Positions 1 to 7,380 of a DNA stretch of 13,115 bases are shown in pieces. Position numbers and translations under genes: made by a program. Within the stretch, counting starts at the first letter, position 1. Each line of letters begins with the position of its first letter. Origin of the DNA: CALVUP01 sp964422195 (GTDB lineage: Bacteria > Bacillota_I > Bacilli_A > RF39 > UBA660); assembly GCA_964422195.1 (NCBI GenBank), contig CAYRAF010000033.1, positions 1 through 13,115 of the forward strand, written 5' to 3'. The notes beneath the pieces were generated by a model. The model worked only from the letters and a program-made list of their open reading frames with translations. It was not told the DNA's origin and did no database searches.

Positions 1-1052
1 TCCATGGTCTTACAGATATAGAAGAAAGATATAGAAGACGTTATGTTGATTTAATTATGAATGATGATTCTAGAAAAATAGCTTTCATGAGACCAAAAAT
101 TATTCGTTGTATCCAAAATTTTATGGATAATCAAGGTTTTGTTGAGGTAGAAACTCCTATACTTACAACTTTACTTACAGGGGCATCAGCTAGACCTTTT
201 GTGACACATCATAATACTCAAGATTTAGATATGTATTTAAGAATTGCTTTAGAACTTCCACTAAAAAGATTATTAGTTGGTGGTATGGAAGCTGTATATG
301 AAATAGGAAGAACATTTAGAAATGAAGGAATGGATCCTAAGCATAATCCAGAGTTTACTTTGATGGAAGCTTATCTTGCTTATTCTAATTTAGAAGGAAT
401 GATGGATTTAACAGAAAATATGTTTCAAACAATTGCTAAAGATGTAATTGGTAAAATGGTATATAATTGGTGTGGAGATGAAATCAATTTAGAAGGACCA
501 TGGAAGAGAATTTCAATGGTTGATGCAATTAAAGAAGTTACAGGAATAGATTTTAAAAAGGAAATGAGTGTGGAAGAAGCTTTAAAACTTGCAGAGGAAC
601 ATCATATTGAAGTAGCAGAACATGAACATACTGTTGGTCACATAATAAATTTATTTTTTGAAAAATATGTTGAAGAAACTTTAATTCAACCTACTTTCTT
701 GTATGGGCATCCAATTGAAATATCGCCACTTACTAAGAAAAATCCAGAAGATCCAAGATTTGTAGATCGTTTTGAATTATTCATTGGTGGAAAAGAGTTT
801 GCTAATGCTTATACAGAATTAAATGATCCTATTGATCAGTTAGATAGATTTGAAGAACAATTAAAGGAAAAAGATCTTGGTAATGATGAAGCAAATGATA
901 TTGATATGGATTTTGTAGAAGCTTTAGAATATGGTATGCCTCCAGCTGGTGGTATAGGATATGGTATTGATAGACTATGTATGTTGTTTTTAGAACAAGA
1001 ATCCATAAGAGATGTATTATTATTTCCAACAATGAAACCACTAGATAAATAG
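1..1052 (+). CDS. lysS: Lysine--tRNA ligase, class II (3' part, start outside window)
   Basis: Charges tRNA-Lys with lysine in the cytoplasm. The frame is open from position 3 with residues HGLTDIEERYRRRYVDL, the conserved LysRS stretch before the catalytic core, so the gene starts upstream; the first in-window ATG (57) is internal. Class II motifs appear in order: motif 1 around 87-165 (MRPKIIRCI...GFVEVETPIL), motif 2 around 315-374 (FRNEGMDPKHNPEFTLMEAY), and motif 3 near 948-990 (GGIGYGIDRL) with its invariant Arg codon at 972-974. The C-terminus, ending LLFPTMKP, is typical and complete. The N-terminal anticodon-binding OB domain is outside the window. The stop codon lies inside the stem of the following terminator, so this is the end of its transcript. 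Family assignment is very secure. Confidence 0.97.
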   Translation, partial: HGLTDIEERYRRRYVDLIMNDDSRKIAFMRPKIIRCIQNFMDNQGFVEVETPILTTLLTGASARPFVTHHNTQDLDMYLRIALELPLKRLLVGGMEAVYEIGRTFRNEGMDPKHNPEFTLMEAYLAYSNLEGMMDLTENMFQTIAKDVIGKMVYNWCGDEINLEGPWKRISMVDAIKEVTGIDFKKEMSVEEALKLAEEHHIEVAEHEHTVGHIINLFFEKYVEETLIQPTFLYGHPIEISPLTKKNPEDPRFVDRFELFIGGKEFANAYTELNDPIDQLDRFEEQLKEKDLGNDEANDIDMDFVEALEYGMPPAGGIGYGIDRLCMLFLEQESIRDVLLFPTMKPLDK

Positions 1053-1071
1053 ACTTACGTCTATTTTTTTT
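1047..1071 (+). terminator. Intrinsic terminator of lysS
   Basis: An 8-bp inverted repeat AAATAGAC (1047-1054) / GTCTATTT (1059-1066) with loop TTAC is followed by an uninterrupted T run to 1071. The lysS stop codon TAG (1050-1052) is part of the 5' arm. Confidence 0.85.
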
Positions 1072-1089
1072 GTAATTTTTATGAAAAAC

Positions 1090-1118
1090 TTGGTAAAAAA
1101 AACAATTTGTTGTATAAT
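1090..1118 (+). promoter_or_regulatory. Sigma-A-type promoter of the YfcC-like gene
   Basis: TTGGTA (1090-1095) and TATAAT (1113-1118) are separated by 17 bases. Transcription would start near 1125, so the leader is only about 12-15 nt and the Shine-Dalgarno GGGAGG (1125-1130) sits at the very 5' end of the mRNA. Confidence 0.7.
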
Positions 1119-1136
1119 TATATTGGGAGGGTTAAT

Positions 1137-2531
1137 ATGAAAAAACACAATATTTTAAAAGTGGTTCTTATTGCTATAGCTGTTGTTGCGGTATTAACTT
1201 GGATTTTTCCAACTGCGACATTTACAACAACATTAGCTGTTGGTGATAGAGCACAATTAGGGATCTTTGATATCTTTTCATATTTTGGACAAAGTTTCCA
1301 ATATTTCTATCATGTATTAATCTATGCATTAATAGTTGGTGGTTTCTATGGAGTTTTATCTAAAACAGAAGGATATAGAAGATTATTAGACAAAATAGTT
1401 GATAGTTTTAAAGGAAGAGAATGGTTATTTATTTCTATAGTAACAATTTGCTTTGCATTATTAGCTGGAGGAGTAGGACTTTCGTATGTTTTAATTTTCT
1501 TATTCCCACTTATTATTGCAGTGTTGCTATTAATGGGATATGATAAACTACTTGCTGTTACTGTCACTGTTGGTTCTGTTTTAGTAGGTATGATGGGAGC
1601 TATGTATACTACTGAAGTTAATTATTATATTAATAATTACTTATCACTTGGTAAACATTCTGAAATCATTACTAAAATAGCTATTTTAGCTTTAGGTATT
1701 GCAGTTTTATTATTCAATACTTTAAGATATGCTAAAAAAATCAAAGCTAAGAAAGTAAAAGAAGCAGAAGTTGAAGAATATGTGCCAGAAAAGATAAAAA
1801 CTAATGCAAAAACTTGGCCACTAGTATTAGTAGTAGATTTATTCTTGTTAGTTGCTGGTCTTGCAATGTTTAGTTGGGCAAGTATTTTTGGAGTTTCATT
1901 TTTTGATAATGTTACACAAAAAGTTATGGAATTCAAAATTGGAGGATTCCCAATTTTTGGAAAAATACTTGGTTCAGTAACATCGTTTGGTAACTGGGAT
2001 ATTATGACTATTGGTGGATGTTTATTAATAACTACTATTATAATTGCACTTTGTTATAAAGTTAAATTTGATGACTTTTGTTCAGCTTTTGGAAAAGGAG
2101 TTAAAAAGGCTTTATGTCCAGCATTTATTATGTACCTAATATATATGGTATTAATAATTGCTACTTATAATAGTTTCCAATTAGTAATTTATGATAAAAT
2201 ATTAAGTTTAACAAAAGGATTTAATGTTGCTACAACTACAGTTACAGCATTCTTGTCATCTATTTTTAACGTAGAATTATTATATTCAGTTAATAGTGTT
2301 GGACCTTATTTAGCATCAACTATTAAACCAAGCAATTTACCATTAGTTGGTATTATTTTCCAATCTATTTATGGACTTACAATGTTAGTCGCACCTACTA
2401 GTGTATTACTAATGGGAACATTGGCATATTTAGATGTACCATATGGAAAATGGTTGAAACACATTTGGAAAATAGCATTAGAATTATTAGTTATATTATG
2501 TGTTATATTTATTATAATTGCGTTAATATAA
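1137..2531 (+). CDS. YfcC/DcuC-like multi-pass membrane transporter
   Basis: A 464-residue, strongly hydrophobic protein with about 11-12 predicted membrane segments. The first helix ends in TWIFP, and YGVLSKTEGYRRLLDKIV followed by KGREWLF resembles the N-terminal half of YfcC-family proteins in the DcuC/ion-transporter superfamily, which carry organic acids or basic amino acids. A lysine-rich cytoplasmic loop at about residues 200-220 splits the two halves. I chose ATG 1137 because GGGAGG lies 6 bases upstream; the longer TTG start at 1107 overlaps the -10 box and cannot be translated from that promoter. It is monocistronic, between its own promoter and terminator. The substrate cannot be read from the sequence. 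Membrane protein: certain; family: probable. Confidence 0.7.
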   Translation: MKKHNILKVVLIAIAVVAVLTWIFPTATFTTTLAVGDRAQLGIFDIFSYFGQSFQYFYHVLIYALIVGGFYGVLSKTEGYRRLLDKIVDSFKGREWLFISIVTICFALLAGGVGLSYVLIFLFPLIIAVLLLMGYDKLLAVTVTVGSVLVGMMGAMYTTEVNYYINNYLSLGKHSEIITKIAILALGIAVLLFNTLRYAKKIKAKKVKEAEVEEYVPEKIKTNAKTWPLVLVVDLFLLVAGLAMFSWASIFGVSFFDNVTQKVMEFKIGGFPIFGKILGSVTSFGNWDIMTIGGCLLITTIIIALCYKVKFDDFCSAFGKGVKKALCPAFIMYLIYMVLIIATYNSFQLVIYDKILSLTKGFNVATTTVTAFLSSIFNVELLYSVNSVGPYLASTIKPSNLPLVGIIFQSIYGLTMLVAPTSVLLMGTLAYLDVPYGKWLKHIWKIALELLVILCVIFIIIALI

Positions 2532-2536
2532 TAAAT

Positions 2537-2560
2537 AAGAAGACTTTGGTCTTCTTTTTT
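2537..2560 (+). terminator. Intrinsic terminator after the transporter gene
   Basis: An 8-bp stem AAGAAGAC (2537-2544) / GTCTTCTT (2549-2556) with loop TTTG runs into a T tract to 2560, five bases after the TAA stop. Confidence 0.88.
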
Positions 2561-2618
2561 GTTTAAAAAATATTTTTTTGTAAATAATAAGCATAGAATA
2601 AACTGAAAGGAGAATTCT

Positions 2619-4907
2619 ATGTTTTCTGTTTTTGACGAAGAAGTACAAAAAATACTTTTAAATTCTAAAAAGGAAATGCAAAAGTTAAAGCACCCTTATG
2701 TTGGCAGTGAACATTTAATATTATCTATACTAAAATATGATAATACTATTTCTAAGAAACTTAATAAATTGGGAGTTGATTATAATAGTTTCAAAAATAA
2801 AGTAATAGATTTAATCGGATATGGAACTGAAACAAATAATTGGTTTTTATATACTCCATTATTAAAAAGAGTTTTAGAATCTTCTATATTAGACAGTAGA
2901 GATAATAATATTAATGTTATAACGATTGATCATCTTTTTTTATCTTTATTAGAAGAGGGAGAAGGAATTGCCATTAGAATATTAATTTCTATGAATATAA
3001 ATATAGATTCTTTATATAGTGATTTTTATAACAAGGTTCAAGGAAAGAAGAAAGCAAAAGATAAAAAATTAAAAATATTGGATTATGGTACAAATTTGAT
3101 AGTTCAAGCTAAAAAGGGATTAATAGATCCTGTTATTGGTAGGGAAAAAGAACTTAATAGATTGATTGAAATATTAAGTAGAAGAAGAAAAAATAACCCT
3201 ATACTTTTAGGAGATGCTGGTGTAGGAAAGTCAGCTTTGGTAGAAGAATTAGCTAGAAAAATATCTTTAAATGAAGTACCATTCAGTTTGCAAAATAAAA
3301 AAATAATTTCAGTTTCGATGTCATCATTAGTTTCTGGAACAAAATATAGAGGTGAATTTGAGGAAAGAGTAAACAAAATTGTTAGAGAATTAGAGCAAAA
3401 TAACGATATTATAATGTTTATTGATGAAATACATACTTTAGTTGGAGCAGGGGGTGCAGAAGGAGCTATTGATGCTTCAAACATTTTAAAACCTGCTTTA
3501 GCCAGAGGAAATATACAAATAATTGGTGCAACCACAACAGAGGAGTATAAGAAATATATTGAATCTGATAGAGCTTTATCTAGGAGATTCCAAACAATAA
3601 TGTTAGAAGAGCCAAGTCCAGAAAAAACTTTAGAAATTATTAAAAGTCTTTCACCAATATATACTAAATATCACCATGTAAAAATAGATGATACTCTTTT
3701 GGAATACATAGTTGATGTTACAAATAGATATATAAAAGATAGAAAACAACCAGATAAAGCTATAGATATTTTAGATGAAGTTTGTGCAAGAGTAGCGCTT
3801 AATAAAAATAATTATGAAGAAAAAGTATTAAGATTATCAAGACAAAAAAATGAAATTTTTTTGCGAAAAAAAGAATTAATAAAAGAAAATGATTTTAAAG
3901 GAGCAATATCTTTAAGACAAAACGAAAAGAGTGTAGAAACCAAACTAAACAACTTAAAATTAAAAATTAAAAATCATACTTATAACATAAGAATTACAAA
4001 GGAAGACATTGACATGGTTGTTGAAGATAAAAGCAAGGTAAAATTATTTTTAGATTGTGATAAATCAATTAAAATAAAGGAACTTAAAGGAATTTTAACA
4101 AAAGAGATTATAGGACAGGAGAATGCTATAAATAAAATAATTAAAGGTACTAAAACAATTCTATATAATTATAAAACAAGATGTAAACCACTTTCATTTT
4201 TGTTTATTGGTTCCACTGGAACAGGTAAGACATATTTAGCAAAAAAATATAGTGATTATTTTTTGGGAAAAAACAATTATATTAAGCTTGATATGAGTGA
4301 ATACAAGGACGTTGCATCGATAAATAAATTAATTGGATCGCCTGCAGGATATATTGGGTATAATGATAAAAATAGTTTGTTTGAAAAAGTAAAGGATAAA
4401 CCTTTTTCTGTTATTATACTCGATGAAATTGAAAAAGCTCATCCAGCGGTTTTAAATTTATTCTTACAAATATTAGATGATGGGATTATAAAAGATTCTA
4501 GTGGTAGAAATATATATTTTGATAATACTATAATAATAATGACTTCAAATGTATTATCTCATAACGAGAAAGTTGGCTTTGTTGAAAATAACGATATACT
4601 TCTAGAAAAATTAAAAAGTATCTTTCCTTTGGAGTTTTTAAATAGAATTGATAATATAATTAGATTTAATAAATTAAAAAGAGAGGATATTATAAAAATT
4701 ATTAAGCTTAAAATGGATAAAATAAAAAGTGAAAGTATAAAAAAACAAATAACTTTATCTGTTGGTAGAAAAGCTATAAATAAAATAATAGAACTTTCTA
4801 ATTATGAAATCTTTGGTGCTAGAAAAATTGATAAAGCGATAGAAGATATAATTGATGAACAAGTTATTGATAATTTAAGTAAAGGTAATTTAATTATTAA
4901 GATATAG
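2619..4907 (+). CDS. clpC: ClpC-type AAA+ unfoldase (ClpP partner)
   Basis: ATP-driven cytoplasmic unfoldase that feeds substrates to ClpP. Domains in order: double Clp N-domain (about 1-145), AAA D1 with Walker A GDAGVGKS (198-205), Walker B IIMFIDE (264-270) and an RR finger at 322-323, a short UVR-like coiled middle domain (about 405-450), and AAA D2 with Walker A GSTGTGKT (531-538), Walker B VIILDE (598-603) and an FLNRID sensor region (673-678). A VGF tripeptide at 652-654 matches the ClpP-binding loop of ClpC, so a ClpP partner is expected. At 762 residues it is somewhat shorter than the roughly 810 usual for Bacillus ClpC. The start is fixed by AAAGGAG (2606-2612). No ctsR, mcsA or mcsB precedes it, and I see no CtsR heptad repeat or CIRCE element upstream. 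No strong promoter is obvious; TAGAAT at 2594-2599 is a weak candidate -10. Confidence 0.93.
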   Translation: MFSVFDEEVQKILLNSKKEMQKLKHPYVGSEHLILSILKYDNTISKKLNKLGVDYNSFKNKVIDLIGYGTETNNWFLYTPLLKRVLESSILDSRDNNINVITIDHLFLSLLEEGEGIAIRILISMNINIDSLYSDFYNKVQGKKKAKDKKLKILDYGTNLIVQAKKGLIDPVIGREKELNRLIEILSRRRKNNPILLGDAGVGKSALVEELARKISLNEVPFSLQNKKIISVSMSSLVSGTKYRGEFEERVNKIVRELEQNNDIIMFIDEIHTLVGAGGAEGAIDASNILKPALARGNIQIIGATTTEEYKKYIESDRALSRRFQTIMLEEPSPEKTLEIIKSLSPIYTKYHHVKIDDTLLEYIVDVTNRYIKDRKQPDKAIDILDEVCARVALNKNNYEEKVLRLSRQKNEIFLRKKELIKENDFKGAISLRQNEKSVETKLNNLKLKIKNHTYNIRITKEDIDMVVEDKSKVKLFLDCDKSIKIKELKGILTKEIIGQENAINKIIKGTKTILYNYKTRCKPLSFLFIGSTGTGKTYLAKKYSDYFLGKNNYIKLDMSEYKDVASINKLIGSPAGYIGYNDKNSLFEKVKDKPFSVIILDEIEKAHPAVLNLFLQILDDGIIKDSSGRNIYFDNTIIIMTSNVLSHNEKVGFVENNDILLEKLKSIFPLEFLNRIDNIIRFNKLKREDIIKIIKLKMDKIKSESIKKQITLSVGRKAINKIIELSNYEIFGARKIDKAIEDIIDEQVIDNLSKGNLIIKI

Positions 4908-4910
4908 TCT

Positions 4911-4939
4911 TTGAAAAGAATTATAACATATGATATAAT
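4911..4939 (+). promoter_or_regulatory. Strong sigma-A-type promoter of the YugP-like gene
   Basis: TTGAAA (4911-4916), 17 bases, then TATAAT (4934-4939) preceded by TGA, giving an extended TGn -10. It begins four bases after the clpC stop. The expected start near 4946 leaves a leader of about 17 nt. Confidence 0.8.
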
Positions 4940-4962
4940 TATTATACTGAAAGGAAGATTAT

Positions 4963-5649
4963 ATGGATTATTATGTATTAAGTTATTTATTGATTTTTAT
5001 AAGTTTAATTATTACTTTAGGAGCACAAGCGTGGGTTAGTATTTCGATTAAGAAACATAAGAAAATTGATAATAAAAATAGATTGACTGGATTTGATATT
5101 GCAAGAAAAATATTAGACTCTAATGGGCTAAATGATGTACATATAGTAGAAGTTTCTGGAAATTTAACAGACCATTATGATCCTAGCAGAAAAGTTGTTA
5201 GGCTTTCTCATGATATATTTCATGGTCAATCAATTTCATCAACTGCGGTGGCAGCTCATGAATGTGGTCATGCAATTCAGGATAAAGAAAATTATACTTT
5301 TATGAGATTTAGGAGTTTTTTAGTACCATTTGCTAATATTTCTTCTAAATTTGGGTATATTGCTATTGTTATAGGTTTAATATTTGGAATTATTGATTTA
5401 GCTTGGATAGGTATAGCTTTTGAACTTATTATTTTGTTATTCCAATTAATAACTTTACCAGTAGAGTTTAACGCTAGTAAAAGAGCAAAATTACAAATTA
5501 AAAGATTAAATCTTGCAACAGCAGAAGAAAACAAAGGCATAAAGCGGGTATTAACTGCAGCTGCATTCACTTATGTTGCAAGTGTAGCTACCAATTTGTT
5601 ACAAATATTAAGGCTTGTGATAATTATAATGGGTAGAAATAGAGATTAA
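4963..5649 (+). CDS. YugP-like membrane zinc metallopeptidase
   Basis: A 228-residue membrane protein of the Zn_peptidase_2 (YugP) family. An N-terminal membrane helix (about 5-24) is followed by a soluble stretch with SGNLTDHYDP and VVRLS, as in the family. The zinc site is AAHECGHAIQ, giving HExxH at residues 99-103, and the LPVEFNAS segment supplies a likely third ligand, Glu168. Two more hydrophobic stretches lie at about 130-165, and a C-terminal one covers about 197-222. The start is set by AAAGGAAG (4950-4957). It forms its own unit between a strong promoter and a terminator. The physiological substrate of YugP proteins is not known to me; proximity to clpC could mean a shared protein-quality role, but that is only inference. 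Confidence 0.88.
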   Translation: MDYYVLSYLLIFISLIITLGAQAWVSISIKKHKKIDNKNRLTGFDIARKILDSNGLNDVHIVEVSGNLTDHYDPSRKVVRLSHDIFHGQSISSTAVAAHECGHAIQDKENYTFMRFRSFLVPFANISSKFGYIAIVIGLIFGIIDLAWIGIAFELIILLFQLITLPVEFNASKRAKLQIKRLNLATAEENKGIKRVLTAAAFTYVASVATNLLQILRLVIIIMGRNRD

Positions 5650-5672
5650 CAACTATGATTAGTTGTTTTTTT
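5648..5672 (+). terminator. Intrinsic terminator after the YugP-like gene
   Basis: An 8-bp stem AACAACTA (5648-5655) / TAGTTGTT (5660-5667) with loop TGAT is followed by T bases to 5672. The 5' arm begins within the TAA stop codon. Confidence 0.85.
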
Positions 5673-5673
5673 A

Positions 5674-5687
5674 TGTTACACTATAGT
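5674..5687 (+). promoter_or_regulatory. Possible extended -10 promoter of the mrnC cluster
   Basis: TGT directly before TACACT (5677-5682) gives a TGn-type extended -10, with TATAGT (5682-5687) as an alternative. Neither has a good -35 at the right distance. A promoter is expected here because a terminator lies immediately upstream and mrnC immediately downstream. Confidence 0.35.
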
Positions 5688-5697
5688 TGGTGATATT

Positions 5698-6081
5698 ATG
5701 GATATAAGAAGTATTAACCCATTAACTTTAGCCTATTTAGGTGATGGAGTATATGAATTATATATAAGAAAATATTTAATACATAAAAATGTTATTTATG
5801 TTAAAGATTTACAAGAGGAAGCCATTAAATATGTATCGGCAAAAGCACAAGCAGATTTTTTAAATAAATTATTGGATAATAATCTATTAACAGAAGATGA
5901 AATAAATATTATGAAAAGAGCTAGGAACTATAAAACTACTCATCATCCAAAAAATTGTGATATATTGACATATAAGCATTCAACTGCTTTTGAAGCTATA
6001 ATTGGTTATTTGGAGTTAAGTAATAAACAAAATAGAATAGAAGAAATAATGAATTTTATATTGGAGGATAAGATATGTTAG
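5698..6081 (+). CDS. mrnC: Mini-ribonuclease III (23S rRNA maturation)
   Basis: Dimeric RNase III-like nuclease without a double-stranded-RNA-binding domain, which trims 23S rRNA precursor ends in Gram-positive bacteria. At 127 residues it has the family's usual length. N-terminal NPLTLAYLGDGVYELYIR carries the catalytic Asp16 and Glu20, and STAFEAIIGYLEL (from residue 95) carries the second acidic motif with Glu99. The YVSAKAQ and LTEDEINIMKRARN stretches are also typical. The start is set by GGTGAT (5689-5694). The 3' end overlaps rlmB by 7 bases, and the neighbourhood of another rRNA-maturation gene matches the conserved mrnC-rlmB pair. Confidence 0.95.
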   Translation: MDIRSINPLTLAYLGDGVYELYIRKYLIHKNVIYVKDLQEEAIKYVSAKAQADFLNKLLDNNLLTEDEINIMKRARNYKTTHHPKNCDILTYKHSTAFEAIIGYLELSNKQNRIEEIMNFILEDKIC

Positions 6082-6776
6082 TATATGGAAGAAAAGAATC
6101 TAAAGAATTTTTAGAAAAAAACAAAAAAGTTAAGAATTTATATTTACAAAAGAATTTTGATGATAAAAAGATAAATTCGCTTATAGAAAAGATTAAAATC
6201 ATCCCAAAATATATGGAAAAACAACAAATGGACGATTTGGCAAGAGGAAATCATCAGGGTATAATACTAGATATAGAAGATTTTATATATTGTGATTTAG
6301 ATGATATAACAAAAAATGATGATGCTTTTGTAGTTATCCTAGACCATATTGAAGACCCTCACAATTTAGGTGCTATTATTAGAACTTGTGAAGCTAGTGG
6401 TGTAGATGGAATTATACTTCCTAAAAATAGGAGTGTATCTGTAAATTCTACAGTTATGAAAACAAGTGCTGGCGCTTTGGATAATGTCAAGATTGCTAAC
6501 GTATCTAATATAAATAATACAATTGATAAGCTTAAAAAAATGGGGTTTTGGATTGTAGGTACCGATATGGAAAATGCAACTGATTATCGAAAAATAGATT
6601 ATAGAGGTAAAATAGCATTGGTAATTGGTAGTGAAGGGTTTGGAATGAGTAGAATAGTAAGAGAATCGTGTGATTTTATTGCTACCATTCCTATGTATGG
6701 AAAAGTTAACAGTTTAAATGCTTCAGTAGCATCAGCAATTATGATATATGAAATCATTAGATCAAGAGGAAAGTAG
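6075..6776 (+). CDS. rlmB: 23S rRNA 2'-O-ribose methyltransferase, RlmB/YacO family (SPOUT)
   Basis: SAM-dependent SpoU-type methyltransferase, known in E. coli to modify G2251 of 23S rRNA. The short N-terminal substrate-binding domain (YGRKESKEFL start) leads into the trefoil-knot domain. Motif 1 is DPHNLGAIIRTCEASG (about 94-109) with Arg103, motif 2 is GSEGFGMSR (185-193), and motif 3 is IPMYGKVNSLNASVA (205-219). The length of 233 residues is slightly short but complete. Its ATG lies inside the mrnC 3' end and is preceded by GGAGG (6063-6067), so the two are probably translationally coupled. The exact methylated base could differ, since close SpoU paralogues share these motifs. Confidence 0.93.
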   Translation: MLVYGRKESKEFLEKNKKVKNLYLQKNFDDKKINSLIEKIKIIPKYMEKQQMDDLARGNHQGIILDIEDFIYCDLDDITKNDDAFVVILDHIEDPHNLGAIIRTCEASGVDGIILPKNRSVSVNSTVMKTSAGALDNVKIANVSNINNTIDKLKKMGFWIVGTDMENATDYRKIDYRGKIALVIGSEGFGMSRIVRESCDFIATIPMYGKVNSLNASVASAIMIYEIIRSRGK

Positions 6777-6783
6777 GGATTTT

Positions 6784-7341
6784 TTGGATTATAAAAAGAT
6801 TAATGATAATGAGTTATTATATTTAGTTGCGGAAAACAACGATGAATATGCAAACGTTATTTATAAGAAATATAAACCGATTGTATTAGCTATAGCTAAG
6901 AAATATAGTGCTTTGATTTGTGATAGATATATGGATTATGATGATTTAGTACAATGTGGTTTTTTAGGTTTATATTATGCAATAAGATGTTTTAAAGATA
7001 AAGGATTTTTATTTTATACATATGCTTGTTTGTGCATAAGAAAAGCAATAGAAAAAGAGGTTTATAGTAAAAATAAAAAAAGAATGAAATATAATTATAT
7101 TGCTTATAATGAGAATAATTATCATAAATATGATATATATCATGATAATAATTTTTTTGTTTCAATTAAAAATATTTTAAAGCCAATTGATTCGTATGTG
7201 TTTGAATTAAGAATTAATGGCTTTTCATATGAAGAAATATCTTTTCTTTTGGATCTTAATAAAAGACAAGTTGATTATTCTTTACAGAAGATTCGAAAAA
7301 AGATAAAAACATTATTACTAAATGAGTCTTTTGTGTTATAA
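6784..7341 (+). CDS. SigH-like alternative sigma-70 family factor
   Basis: A 185-residue RNA polymerase sigma factor. The N-terminus INDNELLYLVAENN resembles the start of SigH. Region 2 is YMDYDDLVQCGFLGLYYAI, with FYTYACLCIRKAIEKEV as the -10 recognition helix. Region 4 has GFSYEEISFLLDLNKRQVDYSLQKIRKKIK, a helix-turn-helix for the -35. There is no region 1.1 and only a short linker, as in SigH/SigF-size factors. Gene order (rlmB before, secE-nusG after) is the sigH position in B. subtilis. Start choice: TTG 6784 follows TAGGGAT and yields the family-length N-terminus. An in-frame ATG at 6748 would add 12 residues and overlap rlmB by 29 bases, with no ribosome site. The regulon is unknown; sporulation should not be assumed. 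Confidence 0.82.
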   Translation: MDYKKINDNELLYLVAENNDEYANVIYKKYKPIVLAIAKKYSALICDRYMDYDDLVQCGFLGLYYAIRCFKDKGFLFYTYACLCIRKAIEKEVYSKNKKRMKYNYIAYNENNYHKYDIYHDNNFFVSIKNILKPIDSYVFELRINGFSYEEISFLLDLNKRQVDYSLQKIRKKIKTLLLNESFVL

Positions 7342-7342
7342 T
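7315..7342 (+). promoter_or_regulatory. Extended -10 promoter of the accessory operon
   Basis: TGT followed by TATAAT (7337-7342) is a perfect -10 with a TGn extension. TTACTA (7315-7320) lies 16 bases upstream as a weak -35. The -10 overlaps the sigma-factor stop codon (7339-7341). The start is expected near 7349, giving a leader of about 32 nt. Confidence 0.65.
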
Positions 7343-7380
7343 GATAATGAGATAATATAAGGTAGCGGATTGGTGATAAT

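Noticed and set aside
829..1041. Minus-strand open frame opposite lysS, and similar ones at 1346-1567, 1637-1936, 3104-3535, 5292-5570 and 11234-11458
   Set aside because: Each lies opposite a well-identified gene, has no recognisable domain and is explained by AT-rich codon usage on the coding strand.
1107..1136. TTG start giving the transporter ten extra residues
   Set aside because: It overlaps the TATAAT box at 1113-1118, while ATG 1137 has GGGAGG at the right spacing.
2561..2618. CtsR or CIRCE operator before clpC
   Set aside because: I found no GGTCAAA-type heptad repeat and no TTAGCACTC/GAGTGCTAA inverted repeat in the gap.
6748..6783. ATG start giving the sigma factor 12 extra residues
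   Set aside because: No ribosome site precedes it and it overlaps rlmB by 29 bases; TTG 6784 fits the SigH N-terminus better, although the ATG cannot be fully excluded.
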